64,000 nucleotides of DNA from an uncultured Bacteroidaceae bacterium. Its GTDB lineage: Bacteria; Bacteroidota; Bacteroidia; Bacteroidales; Bacteroidaceae. The notes beneath the pieces are model-generated. The model saw nothing but the letters and a program-made list of their open reading frames with translations. It was not told where the DNA came from and searched no databases. Position numbers and translations under genes: made by a program. Shown here piece after piece: positions 27,441-35,897 of the stretch; the first letter of the stretch is position 1, and the number at the start of each line of letters is the position of its first letter. The DNA lies in assembly GCA_944320785.1 (NCBI GenBank), contig CALUIR010000011.1, positions 1-64,000 of the forward strand. The letters run 5' to 3'.

Positions 27441-28849
27441 CACTGCAAGGCCTCCTGTTTCAAGCGTTCCACATAAGCATCAATGCGGCGCAGTTCCCCC
27501 GGTATGTCAATCAGCTGCGGGCAGTGCGGGCTGCACTGGTTGCAGCCGATGCAATGGCTGGCCTGCCGCAATTTAGGGACGCTGCGGTCATAACCTACCA
27601 GATAAGCACGGCGGGCCTTCCGATAGTCCTTGGCTTGAGAACTGACCGGGATGTTCCCCTCGTTCACGCATTTGTTGTAATGCAACAATATGGCCGGTAT
27701 GTCGATGCCGTAAGGGCAGGGCATGCAATACTTGCAGTCATTGCACGGGATAGTCTTGAACTGCATCATCATCGTGGCCACATCCCGCAAGAAAGCAAAC
27801 TCCTCCTCCGTCAAAGGCTTCAAGGGCGAATAAGTCCGCAGGTTGTCCTGCAAATGCTCCATGCGCGTCATCCCGCTCAATACTGTCAGTACCCCCGGGA
27901 ACGTCCCAGCAAAACGGAATGCCCACGAAGCCACGCTGCGCTCCGGCTCACGCTCTTTCAGCTTCGCCACCACATTGTCCGGTACGTTGGAAAGGCGGCC
28001 GCCCAACAACGGCTCCATGATGACGGCCGGGATATGCCGTTTCTCCAATTCAGCATAAAGGTATTCCGCGTCCGTGTTCCTCGGGTTGATTTCCTTGGCA
28101 TACTCCCAGTCCAAATAATTCAATTGTATCTGAACAAAGTCCCAATGGTAAACCTCCTGCTGGGAAAGCAGATAATCGAATACCCGGATGTCGCCATGAT
28201 AAGAAAAACCAAGGTTACGGATACGCCCCGCCTTGCGTTCCTCCAACAAATAATCAAGTACACCATTGTCAATGTAACGCGAACGGAACTCCTGCATCGC
28301 ATCGCTGCCCATCCCCACCCCGTGCAGCAACAGGTAATCAACATAGTCCACCCGCAATTCCTTCAGCGAATTACGGTACATGGCCAACGAAGCTTCCCGC
28401 CCCCACAATGACGGTGAAAAATTCGAAAGCTTTGTGGCAATGAAATACCTGTCGCGGGGGTAACGGCTCAAGGCAATGCCTGTAGCCCGCTCCGAAAGCC
28501 CTTTGCAATAAGCGGGCGACGTGTCGAAATAATTCACGCCATGGCGGATAGCTTCATCCACCAGTTTGTTGACCATTTCTTGGTCAATGCCATCGTCATT
28601 ATCATTTCCCGAGGCACCCGTTTCTTTCCTGAAGGGCAGGCGCATCATCCCAAAGCCCAACAAAGACACTTTCTCTTTCGTCCTCGGATGGGTACGGAAC
28701 GTCATCTGCCCCAAAGAACTTCCTCCTTCCCCCTGCGGTCTGCCTGCATGGCCTCCCCCATCACATGCCGCCAAGCCAGCCATTGCCAGCCCCGCAACTC
28801 CCGCCATCTTGAAGAAATCACGGCGGTCCATATTACTTTTCTCTTTCAT
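27440..28849 (-). CDS. Exported aldo/keto reductase with C-terminal ferredoxin clusters
   Basis: 469 residues. The N-terminus carries a twin-arginine motif (DRRDFFKMAG, residues 8-17) and a lipobox (LAAC29), so it is probably a Tat-exported lipoprotein. Aldo/keto reductase barrel at about 50-340: FDTSPAYCKGLSE with the catalytic Asp and Tyr, IATKLSNF with the Lys, LLLHGVG with the His. The C-terminus has two cysteine clusters (CNDCKYCMPCPYGIDIP and CIGCNQCSPHCPQLIDIP) for 4Fe-4S centres. The start at 28849 is preceded by GAGGAAG. It may accept electrons from the membrane polyferredoxin encoded 14 bp upstream; the substrate is unknown. Confidence 0.88.
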   Translation of the reverse strand: MKEKSNMDRRDFFKMAGVAGLAMAGLAACDGGGHAGRPQGEGGSSLGQMTFRTHPRTKEKVSLLGFGMMRLPFRKETGASGNDNDDGIDQEMVNKLVDEAIRHGVNYFDTSPAYCKGLSERATGIALSRYPRDRYFIATKLSNFSPSLWGREASLAMYRNSLKELRVDYVDYLLLHGVGMGSDAMQEFRSRYIDNGVLDYLLEERKAGRIRNLGFSYHGDIRVFDYLLSQQEVYHWDFVQIQLNYLDWEYAKEINPRNTDAEYLYAELEKRHIPAVIMEPLLGGRLSNVPDNVVAKLKEREPERSVASWAFRFAGTFPGVLTVLSGMTRMEHLQDNLRTYSPLKPLTEEEFAFLRDVATMMMQFKTIPCNDCKYCMPCPYGIDIPAILLHYNKCVNEGNIPVSSQAKDYRKARRAYLVGYDRSVPKLRQASHCIGCNQCSPHCPQLIDIPGELRRIDAYVERLKQEALQ

Positions 28850-28863
28850 AACTTCCTCACAAT

Positions 28864-30387
28864 TTACAAAACACGGTGTACTTCATGCCCCTCCACATAA
28901 ATGGCACTGAAAGGACGCGCCGGGCATAAATTCTCACAAGCCCCGCAGCCAATGCAACGTTCTTCATTGACCACCGGTATCTTCAAGGAATGCCCATCAC
29001 CCGGCACTGAATTAACCATCTGAATGGCTCCGCCAGGACAATGCCGCGCACAATTCCCGCACGACACGCCATCAGTCAGCGGAATGCAATTCGCCTTTAC
29101 CCAAACCGCATGCCCTATCTGGATGGCAGACTTCTCCGCCACCGTAATAGGACGTATGGCACCCGCAGGGCATACATCAGCACATTTCGTACATTCCGGA
29201 CGGCAATAACCACGTTCGTATGACATTTCAGGCTGCATCAGCTTCTGCCAATCCATGGAAGGACGAAGCACTTGGTTCTCGCAAACAGACACACATAACT
29301 GGCATCCCGTGCAATGCTGGGCAAAGTGCCGCGCACTCACCGCTCCCGGAGGAACAATGGCCATGGCACGTTCCGGCACCTTCTTATCTTCAATGACAGC
29401 CAAGCCGCCATCCACCTTCTTCTCCTGTGCTTTCAACGTCATACCGGCTGTCAGCAAAGCCACCAAGGAAAAGAACTTCCGACGAGTAGGATCCACACCA
29501 TCATCCGCCGTATCATGGATATCTTTCGTGCCCGCTTCCTTCAAACGGTTTCCAAAACGGATGGCATCATGCTTGCAGGCATCCAAGCAATCCATGCAGG
29601 CCACGCACCGGCTGTAATCAATCTTGTGATTCTTATAATCAATGCAAGATGCTTTACATTGACGGGCACAAAGGCTGCATGACACACATCCCTCTGCACG
29701 AATCACAGGACGGAACAATGAATATCTGGAAAAGAAGCCCAACAATGTGCCCACCGGGCAGACCGTATTGCAATAAGTGCGGCCATTGCGCCATGCTAAC
29801 AGCACGATTACCACCAATGTGACTGCGGCAACACCAAACACTAACCAACTGCGCACCCACACATCCGTTTCATAAAAAGCATAACTATCTGCACGTTCCG
29901 CCAAATAAGCCAAGCCATTGTTCCCCCATTGGTAAACCGGCGCAAAAAGATTAGAGACAATCCGCCCGTATGCACTGTACGGTTCCAATAGTGCCACGAA
30001 TGAACCAACACCGCCCAACATCGCCAAGACAAACAGAGCCAAGACACTATACCGAAGCCATGAGACGGCTGGAGAAAATGAATAACGGTTCTTCCTCCTT
30101 TTCTTCGACAACCAAGCAATAAAATCCTGAAAAACGCCCAATGGGCAAATGACAGAACAATAGACACGGCCCAGCAAAACCGTAAGCAGCACCAAAGCAA
30201 TGACAATCCCGACATGCAGGGCAAGAAAAGCCGGAAGGAACTGGATTTTGGCCATCCATCCCAACCAAGCATGAAGCGTCCCCGTGAAATCCAAAAACAA
30301 GAATGTAACAATAACGGCCGCCGCTACTGCAAGCATGCGTCTAACTCTGCGTAACATAATAGAATAGAATCCGTATATATTAGTCAT
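28864..30387 (-). CDS. Membrane polyferredoxin, NapH/NapG-like fusion
   Basis: 507 residues. The N-terminal half resembles NapH: membrane helices at about 17-35, 50-72, 112-133 and 178-198, the two CxxxCP loops (CSVICPLGV at 77, CNTVCPVGT at 206), and a cytoplasmic two-cluster ferredoxin at about 234-274. A second twin-arginine-like segment (TRRKFFSLVALLTAG, 301-315) follows, and then a NapG-like part with four cysteine clusters (CTGCQLC, CRPECTKCADVCP, CGNCARHCP, CIGCGACENLCP). Topology therefore predicts a quinol-side membrane part joined to a periplasmic ferredoxin part. First gene of the four-gene operon. Confidence 0.85.
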   Translation of the reverse strand: MTNIYGFYSIMLRRVRRMLAVAAAVIVTFLFLDFTGTLHAWLGWMAKIQFLPAFLALHVGIVIALVLLTVLLGRVYCSVICPLGVFQDFIAWLSKKRRKNRYSFSPAVSWLRYSVLALFVLAMLGGVGSFVALLEPYSAYGRIVSNLFAPVYQWGNNGLAYLAERADSYAFYETDVWVRSWLVFGVAAVTLVVIVLLAWRNGRTYCNTVCPVGTLLGFFSRYSLFRPVIRAEGCVSCSLCARQCKASCIDYKNHKIDYSRCVACMDCLDACKHDAIRFGNRLKEAGTKDIHDTADDGVDPTRRKFFSLVALLTAGMTLKAQEKKVDGGLAVIEDKKVPERAMAIVPPGAVSARHFAQHCTGCQLCVSVCENQVLRPSMDWQKLMQPEMSYERGYCRPECTKCADVCPAGAIRPITVAEKSAIQIGHAVWVKANCIPLTDGVSCGNCARHCPGGAIQMVNSVPGDGHSLKIPVVNEERCIGCGACENLCPARPFSAIYVEGHEVHRVL

Positions 30388-30592
30388 AATTATGGCACAA
30401 AAATAACTTAATCATACAAAAACAGCCACAGATTAAGCAACTATAACACATCTGCAAATTTTTATTTACACAAATTCTAAAAAAACAATAACCCACAAAA
30501 ATAACCTACTGCAAACATTCGTTTCATCAAGAAATTACAGATATTTGTACCAATATTGCAGATAACAAATCACCTCTATAAGCATAGGCCAC
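30388..30592. promoter_or_regulatory. AT-rich divergent control region between redox and rhamnose operons
   Basis: Both flanking operons start here in opposite directions. The region is markedly AT-rich. TTTG occurs at 30544-30547 but no matching TAnnTTTG at the right spacing, as might be expected for an activator-dependent rhamnose promoter. Confidence 0.45.
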
Positions 30593-32053
30593 ATGAAACA
30601 ATGCTTTTTTGCTGCCGACTTAGGAGCCACTAGCGGCCGGACCATCTTAGGAAATTTCACGGCAAAAGGGTTAACCTTTGAAGAAATCAACCGTTTCCCC
30701 AACCACATTATTGAAACAGGAGGACACTTTTATTGGGACATTTATGAACTTTACCGCCACATCCTGGAAGGGTTGAAACTGGCAGCTCAAAGAAAAGGCA
30801 TGGAAATCACGTCTATCGGTATTGATACATGGGGCGTGGATTTTATCTGCATCGGAAAAGACGGCCATCTGTTGCGCCAACCTTATTCGTACCGTGACCC
30901 ACATACTGAAGGCGCACCTGAAAAATATTTCGAAAGAATGCCACGCAACCATGTATATGAAATGACCGGCATCCAAGTGATGAACTTCAATTCCCTGTTC
31001 CAACTTGACACCATGCGCCGCCAAAAGGACAGTGCCTTGGAAACAGCCGACAAAATATTATTCATACCTGATGCACTTGGTTACATGCTGACAGGCAAAA
31101 CGGTATCTGAATACACCATTGCTTCGACCAGCCAATTAGTAAACGCAAGCACACGGAAATTAGAACCGGAATTACTAAAAAGCATCGGATTGACAGAACG
31201 ACACTTCGGGCGTTTCGTTTATCCAGGCGAAACAATAGGCACGCTCACCCAAGAAGTGCAATGCATCACAGGACTGGGTGCTGTACCCGTCATTGCCGTT
31301 GCCGGACACGACACGGCATCCGCTGTAGCAGCAGTCCCTGCGCAAAACAAGAACTTTGCCTACTTGAGCAGCGGCACATGGTCGCTAATGGGCGTGGAAA
31401 CTGAGACACCCGTCATCAATGCCGATACCGAAGCCTTAAACTTCACGAATGAAGGCGGTGCAAACGGCACCATCCGTTTATTGAAAAACATCTGCGGCAT
31501 GTGGCTATTGGAACGTTGCCGCGCCGGATGGAATGAGACATCTTATCCTGAACTGATTGCCGAAGCAAACGCCTGCGAACCATTCCGGAACCTGATAGCA
31601 CCTGATGACCCGCTATTTGCCAACCCCACCAACATGGAAGAAGCCATCAAGTCGTACTGCTCGGCGCACAAACAACCTGCCATTGAAACACGCGGGCAAA
31701 CCGTGCGTTGCATTTTCGAGAGCCTTGCATTGCGCTATCGCCAAGTCTTAGAAAGCCTGAGATGTCTATCCCCGCATCCGATTGAAGTGCTGCACGTCAT
31801 TGGAGGAGGAAGCCGCAACGAACTGCTAAACCAATGGACGGCAAACGCCATTGGCATCCCAGTCATCGCCGGGCCATCAGAAGCGACCGCCGTAGGAAAC
31901 ATGATGATCCAAGCATTAGCTGCTGGAAACGCCACCAATTTCCAACAAATGCGCCGGCTCATAGCCCAAGCTATCCCGCTCAAGACATATTATCCTTCAG
32001 ACAAGGAAACATGGGACGCAGCTTACCGGCGGTTTAAAACCGTGACACAATAA
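30593..32053 (+). CDS. rhaB: L-rhamnulokinase
   Basis: 486 residues, FGGY sugar kinase. The N-terminal phosphate-binding loop is DLGATSGRTILG (8-19), the sugar site includes GIDTWGVDF (about 80), and the second domain has AVAGHDTASAVAAVP and the adenine motif IGGGSRNELLNQWTANA (about 404). It phosphorylates L-rhamnulose at O1. First gene of the rhamnose operon. The 205-bp AT-rich upstream region separates it from a divergent operon and is where a RhaR-type activator would be expected to bind, though no site was recognised. Confidence 0.96.
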   Translation: MKQCFFAADLGATSGRTILGNFTAKGLTFEEINRFPNHIIETGGHFYWDIYELYRHILEGLKLAAQRKGMEITSIGIDTWGVDFICIGKDGHLLRQPYSYRDPHTEGAPEKYFERMPRNHVYEMTGIQVMNFNSLFQLDTMRRQKDSALETADKILFIPDALGYMLTGKTVSEYTIASTSQLVNASTRKLEPELLKSIGLTERHFGRFVYPGETIGTLTQEVQCITGLGAVPVIAVAGHDTASAVAAVPAQNKNFAYLSSGTWSLMGVETETPVINADTEALNFTNEGGANGTIRLLKNICGMWLLERCRAGWNETSYPELIAEANACEPFRNLIAPDDPLFANPTNMEEAIKSYCSAHKQPAIETRGQTVRCIFESLALRYRQVLESLRCLSPHPIEVLHVIGGGSRNELLNQWTANAIGIPVIAGPSEATAVGNMMIQALAAGNATNFQQMRRLIAQAIPLKTYYPSDKETWDAAYRRFKTVTQ

Positions 32054-32085
32054 TCATTGTTATACAATATATAATAAATACTATC

Positions 32086-33342
32086 ATGAAGAAAGAACTT
32101 GTAAACAAAGCGTATGAAATCGCGAAAGAACGCTATGCCGCCATCGGCGTGGATGTGGAACGAACAATGGAAATCATGCAGAATTTCCATTTGTCCATCC
32201 ATTGCTGGCAGGCAGACGACGTGATTGGTTTTGAGAATGGAGCTGGAGCATTAACGGGAGGCATCCAGACCACCGGCAACTATCCAGGACGGGCACGCAA
32301 CATCGACGAATTGAGGCAAGACATCTTGAAGGCCACTTCATACATTCCCGGCACACACCGCCTGAACCTGCATGAAATCTACGGCGATTTCAAAAATGAA
32401 ACGGTGGACCGCGACCAAGTGGAACCCCGCCACTTCCAAAGTTGGATGGAATGGGGAAAAGAACACAACATGAAATTGGATTTCAACTCCACTTCTTTTT
32501 CACATCCCAAAAGCGGAAACCTGACGCTGGCCAACCCGGATGAAGGCATCCGCCGGTTCTGGATTGAACACACGAAACGTTGCCGTGCCGTAGCCGAAGC
32601 AATGGGCGAAGCGCAAGGCGACCCTTGCATCATGAATCTGTGGGTACACGACGGGAGCAAGGACATCACCGTCAACAGAATGGAATACCGCGAACTGCTG
32701 AAAGATTCGCTCGACCAGATTTTCGCCACCGAATACAGGAACATGAAGGACTGCATCGAATCAAAAGTGTTCGGCATCGGCTTGGAAAGCTATACGGTAG
32801 GCTCAAACGACTTCTACATCGGCTACGGAGTCTCCCGCCAAAAGATGATTACCCTCGACACAGGCCATTTCCATCCCACTGAAAGCGTGGCCGACAAAGT
32901 GTCTTCGCTCCTGCTCTACGTGCCTGAACTGATGCTCCACGTCAGCCGCCCAGTACGCTGGGACAGCGACCATGTCACCATCATGGACGACCCGACAATG
33001 GAGCTTTTCCAAGAAATCGTGCGATGCAATGCCCTTGACCGCGTGCATTATGGCCTCGACTATTTCGATGCTTCCATCAACCGCATCGGCGCATACGTCA
33101 TTGGAAGCCGCGCGGCACAGAAATGCCTGCTTCGCGCCTTGCTCGAACCGCTTGCCCAGCTCCGCCGGTACGAAGCAAACGGGCAGTTGTTTGAACGCCT
33201 CGCCCTGTTGGAAGAAGCAAAGGCGTTGCCGTGGAACGCGGTATGGGACATGTTCTGCCTGAGAAACGATGTCCCCATAGGCGAGGACTTCATTCCCGAA
33301 GTGGAGAGATACGAAGCAGAAGTCACTTCAAAACGCAATTAA
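32086..33342 (+). CDS. rhaA: L-rhamnose isomerase
   Basis: 418 residues, usual length. Converts L-rhamnose to L-rhamnulose. Family signatures: the N-terminal NFHLSIHCWQADDVIGFE, GNYPGRARN, the metal-binding LDFNSTSFSHPKS, IMNLWVHDGSKD, GLESYTVGSNDFYIGYG and LDTGHFHPTESVADK, with His and Asp ligands for the two divalent metals. Second gene of the rhamnose operon, 32 bp after the kinase. Confidence 0.97.
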   Translation: MKKELVNKAYEIAKERYAAIGVDVERTMEIMQNFHLSIHCWQADDVIGFENGAGALTGGIQTTGNYPGRARNIDELRQDILKATSYIPGTHRLNLHEIYGDFKNETVDRDQVEPRHFQSWMEWGKEHNMKLDFNSTSFSHPKSGNLTLANPDEGIRRFWIEHTKRCRAVAEAMGEAQGDPCIMNLWVHDGSKDITVNRMEYRELLKDSLDQIFATEYRNMKDCIESKVFGIGLESYTVGSNDFYIGYGVSRQKMITLDTGHFHPTESVADKVSSLLLYVPELMLHVSRPVRWDSDHVTIMDDPTMELFQEIVRCNALDRVHYGLDYFDASINRIGAYVIGSRAAQKCLLRALLEPLAQLRRYEANGQLFERLALLEEAKALPWNAVWDMFCLRNDVPIGEDFIPEVERYEAEVTSKRN

Positions 33343-33361
33343 CGGACGACCTGCAGAGCCT

Positions 33362-34396
33362 ATGGACATCGCAATCGGATTACTGATTATCGCCATCGGC
33401 GCGTTCTGCCAATCAAGCAGCTACGTGCCAATCAACAAGATAAAGGACTGGAACTGGGAATCCTACTGGCTGGTGCAAGGCGTGTTCGCCTGGCTGGCAT
33501 TCCCGCTCCTAGGTGCCTTGCTGGCTGTCCCGGCCGGGGAAAGCCTGCCCAACCTGTTCGCCCACGCAAAGATGCTCGACATCGGGATGACCATCCTGTT
33601 CGGCATGCTTTGGGGCGTAGGCGGGCTGACGTTCGGGCTTTCCATGCGTTACCTTGGCGTGGCGTTAGGCCAAAGCATCTCTTTAGGCACTTGCGCCGGG
33701 CTAGGAACCATCTTGGCACCCGTGATGCTGAACCTTTTTTATCCCGAAGCCCATCATCTGGAGAAGCTGACAGCCTCCGTCCTCATCGGCGTGGCGGCGG
33801 CGCTCGTGGGCATTGCCATCATCGGCATGGCAGGCAACATGAAAGCACAAAGCCTGAGCGAGGAGGAGAAAAAAGCGGCTGTCAGGGATTTCAACTTCCC
33901 GAAGGGCATCGCCATCGCCCTGCTGGCCGGCTTCATGAGCGGGTGCTTCAACGTGGGATTGGAATTCGGGTCGTCCATCCATTTCGAAGAGTCGGCAGAG
34001 ATGTTCAGGACGCTTCCCGCCACCCTCTTGGTGACATTGGGAGGCTTCGTGACCAACGCCGCCTATTGCCTATACCAGAACGGGAAGAACGGCACGTGGG
34101 GCGATTACCGCAAAGGCAGCGTATGGATGAACAACCTCGTGTTTTGCGCCTTGGCGGGCGTGCTTTGGTACAGCCAGTTCTTCGGGCTGGCACTGGGGAA
34201 AGGCTTCTTGGCCGAATCGCCCGTCCTGACAACCTTCGCGTTCTGCATCCTCATGGCGCTCAATGTCGTGTTCTCCAACGTGTGGGGCATCATCCTGAAG
34301 GAATGGAAAGGATGTTCGCCGAAAACCATCACGGTGCTGGCCATCGGCCTGGCGGTACTCATCGTATCGTCTTTCCTGCCCCAACTGTTGGGATAG
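33362..34396 (+). CDS. rhaT: L-rhamnose/H+ symporter
   Basis: 344 residues, ten predicted membrane helices, in the drug/metabolite superfamily. The N-terminus (GLLIIAIGAFCQSSSYVPINKIKDWNWESYWLVQG) and GTCAGLGTILAPV, FMSGCFNVGLEFGSSI and FGLALGKGFLAESPVLTTF are typical of RhaT. It brings rhamnose across the inner membrane. It sits 19 bp after the isomerase gene. Confidence 0.95.
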   Translation: MDIAIGLLIIAIGAFCQSSSYVPINKIKDWNWESYWLVQGVFAWLAFPLLGALLAVPAGESLPNLFAHAKMLDIGMTILFGMLWGVGGLTFGLSMRYLGVALGQSISLGTCAGLGTILAPVMLNLFYPEAHHLEKLTASVLIGVAAALVGIAIIGMAGNMKAQSLSEEEKKAAVRDFNFPKGIAIALLAGFMSGCFNVGLEFGSSIHFEESAEMFRTLPATLLVTLGGFVTNAAYCLYQNGKNGTWGDYRKGSVWMNNLVFCALAGVLWYSQFFGLALGKGFLAESPVLTTFAFCILMALNVVFSNVWGIILKEWKGCSPKTITVLAIGLAVLIVSSFLPQLLG

Positions 34397-34501
34397 GAGC
34401 CATTCCCGGCCTCCTCCCGCGAGGAGGCTAAATCTATAATGTATAACCTTTCCTCTCAACCCATCCCCACCGGGACGTTGAGGGAACAAATTTGGAACAA
34501 C

Positions 34502-35311
34502 ATGGAAACCATCTTGAACAACCGCCCGGCATTGGCCGCCGAAATCAGCAAAGTGGCCGAAGTGGCCGGCTACCTTTGGCAAAAAGGCTGGGCCGAACGC
34601 AATGGCGGGAACATCACCATCAACATCACTGAATATGCGGACGACGCCCTGCGGGCCATGCCCCCCATCAGCGAAGTAAGCCCCATCGGGGCCACGCTCC
34701 CGCACCTGAAAGGATGCTACTTCTACTGCAAAGGGACGCAAAAGCGCATGCGCGACCTGGCACGCGCCCCGATGGCCAACGGCTCGGTCATCCGCATCAT
34801 GGACGACTGCGCCAGCTACGCCATCATCGCCGACCAGCCGGTGAAGCCCACTTCGGAACTTCCTTCACACCTGAGCGTACACAACCACCTGCTTTCGAAA
34901 GGAATGGGCTACAAAGCCTCTTTGCACACCCACCCCATCGAACTGGTGGCCATGACCCACAACCCGAAGTTCCTGGCAAAAGACGTGGCCAGCAACCTCC
35001 TGTGGAGCATGATACCGGAAACAAAAGCCTTTTGCCCGCGCGGCTTGGGCATGGTGCCCTACAAACTGCCCAGTTCCGTGGAACTGGCCGAAGCCACCAT
35101 CAGGGAACTGGATGATTACGACGTGGTGATGTGGGAGAAACACGGCGTGTTCGCCGTGGACACGGACATCATGGCCGCTTTCGACCAAGTGGACGTACTC
35201 AACAAGTCAGCTCAGATATACATCGCCGCCAAAAACATGGGCTTCGAACCCGAAGGCATGAGCCAGACCCAAATGAGGGAAATGTCCGAAGCCTTCCATC
35301 TGCCGAAATAG
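34502..35311 (+). CDS. rhaD: L-rhamnulose-1-phosphate aldolase
   Basis: 269 residues from the ATG at 34502, the usual length of Bacteroides homologues; an in-frame ATG at 34439 would add 21 residues without family similarity and cannot be excluded. Class II aldolase fold: substrate loop WQKGWAERNGGNITI, zinc-binding SLHTHPIEL, and a third His in MWEKHGVFAVD. It splits rhamnulose-1-phosphate into dihydroxyacetone phosphate and L-lactaldehyde. Last of the four rhamnose genes; a terminator follows at 35343. No lactaldehyde reductase or AraC-type RhaR gene is adjacent. Confidence 0.95.
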   Translation: METILNNRPALAAEISKVAEVAGYLWQKGWAERNGGNITINITEYADDALRAMPPISEVSPIGATLPHLKGCYFYCKGTQKRMRDLARAPMANGSVIRIMDDCASYAIIADQPVKPTSELPSHLSVHNHLLSKGMGYKASLHTHPIELVAMTHNPKFLAKDVASNLLWSMIPETKAFCPRGLGMVPYKLPSSVELAEATIRELDDYDVVMWEKHGVFAVDTDIMAAFDQVDVLNKSAQIYIAAKNMGFEPEGMSQTQMREMSEAFHLPK

Positions 35312-35342
35312 CCTCCCCTGCACAACCAAGGGAAAACCTTAC

Positions 35343-35380
35343 AAGGGCGCACGCAAAATTTTGCACGCGCCCTTCCTTTT
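35343..35380 (+). terminator. Terminator of the rhamnose operon
   Basis: AAGGGCGC at 35343-35350 starts a long inverted repeat that closes with GCGCCCTT at 35367-35374 and includes an inner GCAAAATTTTGC palindrome, followed by a T-rich run. Confidence 0.85.
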
Positions 35381-35445
35381 TGCCACGCCGCCGGCAAAAA
35401 CCGTTTTCCCGCCCAAAAAAGCCCAAACAGCCGGGTAACAACTAT

Positions 35446-35585
35446 ATCTCTAGCCTAAGGATACACATCTCTAACCTAAAGACACACATCCTTAGCCTAA
35501 GGATGCACATCCTCAGGCTAAAGATAAAGAACTTGCCTGCGCAAACCCGGTTTTCCACCGGGGAGAAACAAAAAATTCTCCCGCC
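35446..35585 (+). repeat. Family A repeat, copy 3 (four 21-bp units plus tail)
   Basis: Units start at 35446, 35467, 35488 and 35509, exactly 21 bp apart, with cores such as ATCCTTAGCCTAAGGAT; the tail AAAGATAAAGAACTTGCC follows. The copy ends 60 bp before the small protein gene of the radical SAM pair, so it could lie in or before that leader. No -7 box was found between the repeat and the gene. Confidence 0.85.
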
Positions 35586-35645
35586 CAAGCAGTATTCCCC
35601 GCCCCGCCACGTTTCATTCATGTACAGCACTTGATATTCTGAATA

Positions 35646-35897
35646 ATGAACATACTTGCGAACAAATACCGAACACAATGGCTGCAATGGCAAAACAAAA
35701 TCCTGTCAGGCATCATCTCAGCCATGGGGTATGCCCCCCACGCCGACAAGGATGAAATAGACATCATCGTGCCGATGTACGGGATGCCCTCGTCCGTTTA
35801 CAAGAAAATGGAAGAAGCTGCCGCCGAAGAACCATTGCCATCCGAAACGCCTTGCCTGCATATCCTGGCAGAGAAACAACCCCAATATGCCATCTGA
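35646..35897 (+). CDS. Small protein paired with a radical SAM enzyme, reduced rSAM-linked lipoprotein homologue or peptide substrate
   Basis: 83 residues. The segment NKILSGIISAMGYA...IIVPMYGMPSSVYKKM (about 18-56) resembles the N-terminal part of the Bacteroidales lipoprotein family that accompanies radical SAM enzymes (I recall this as TIGR04134), where a GLLSLLGF-like helix is followed by a lipobox Cys and a YG(M/T)P motif. Here no lipobox Cys exists and the usual downstream beta domain is missing. The tail after residue 57 is acidic then holds the only cysteine (PCLHILAEKQ). Its 3' end overlaps the radical SAM gene by 11 bases. Either a degenerate lipoprotein or a precursor-like substrate. 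Confidence 0.6.
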   Translation: MNILANKYRTQWLQWQNKILSGIISAMGYAPHADKDEIDIIVPMYGMPSSVYKKMEEAAAEEPLPSETPCLHILAEKQPQYAI

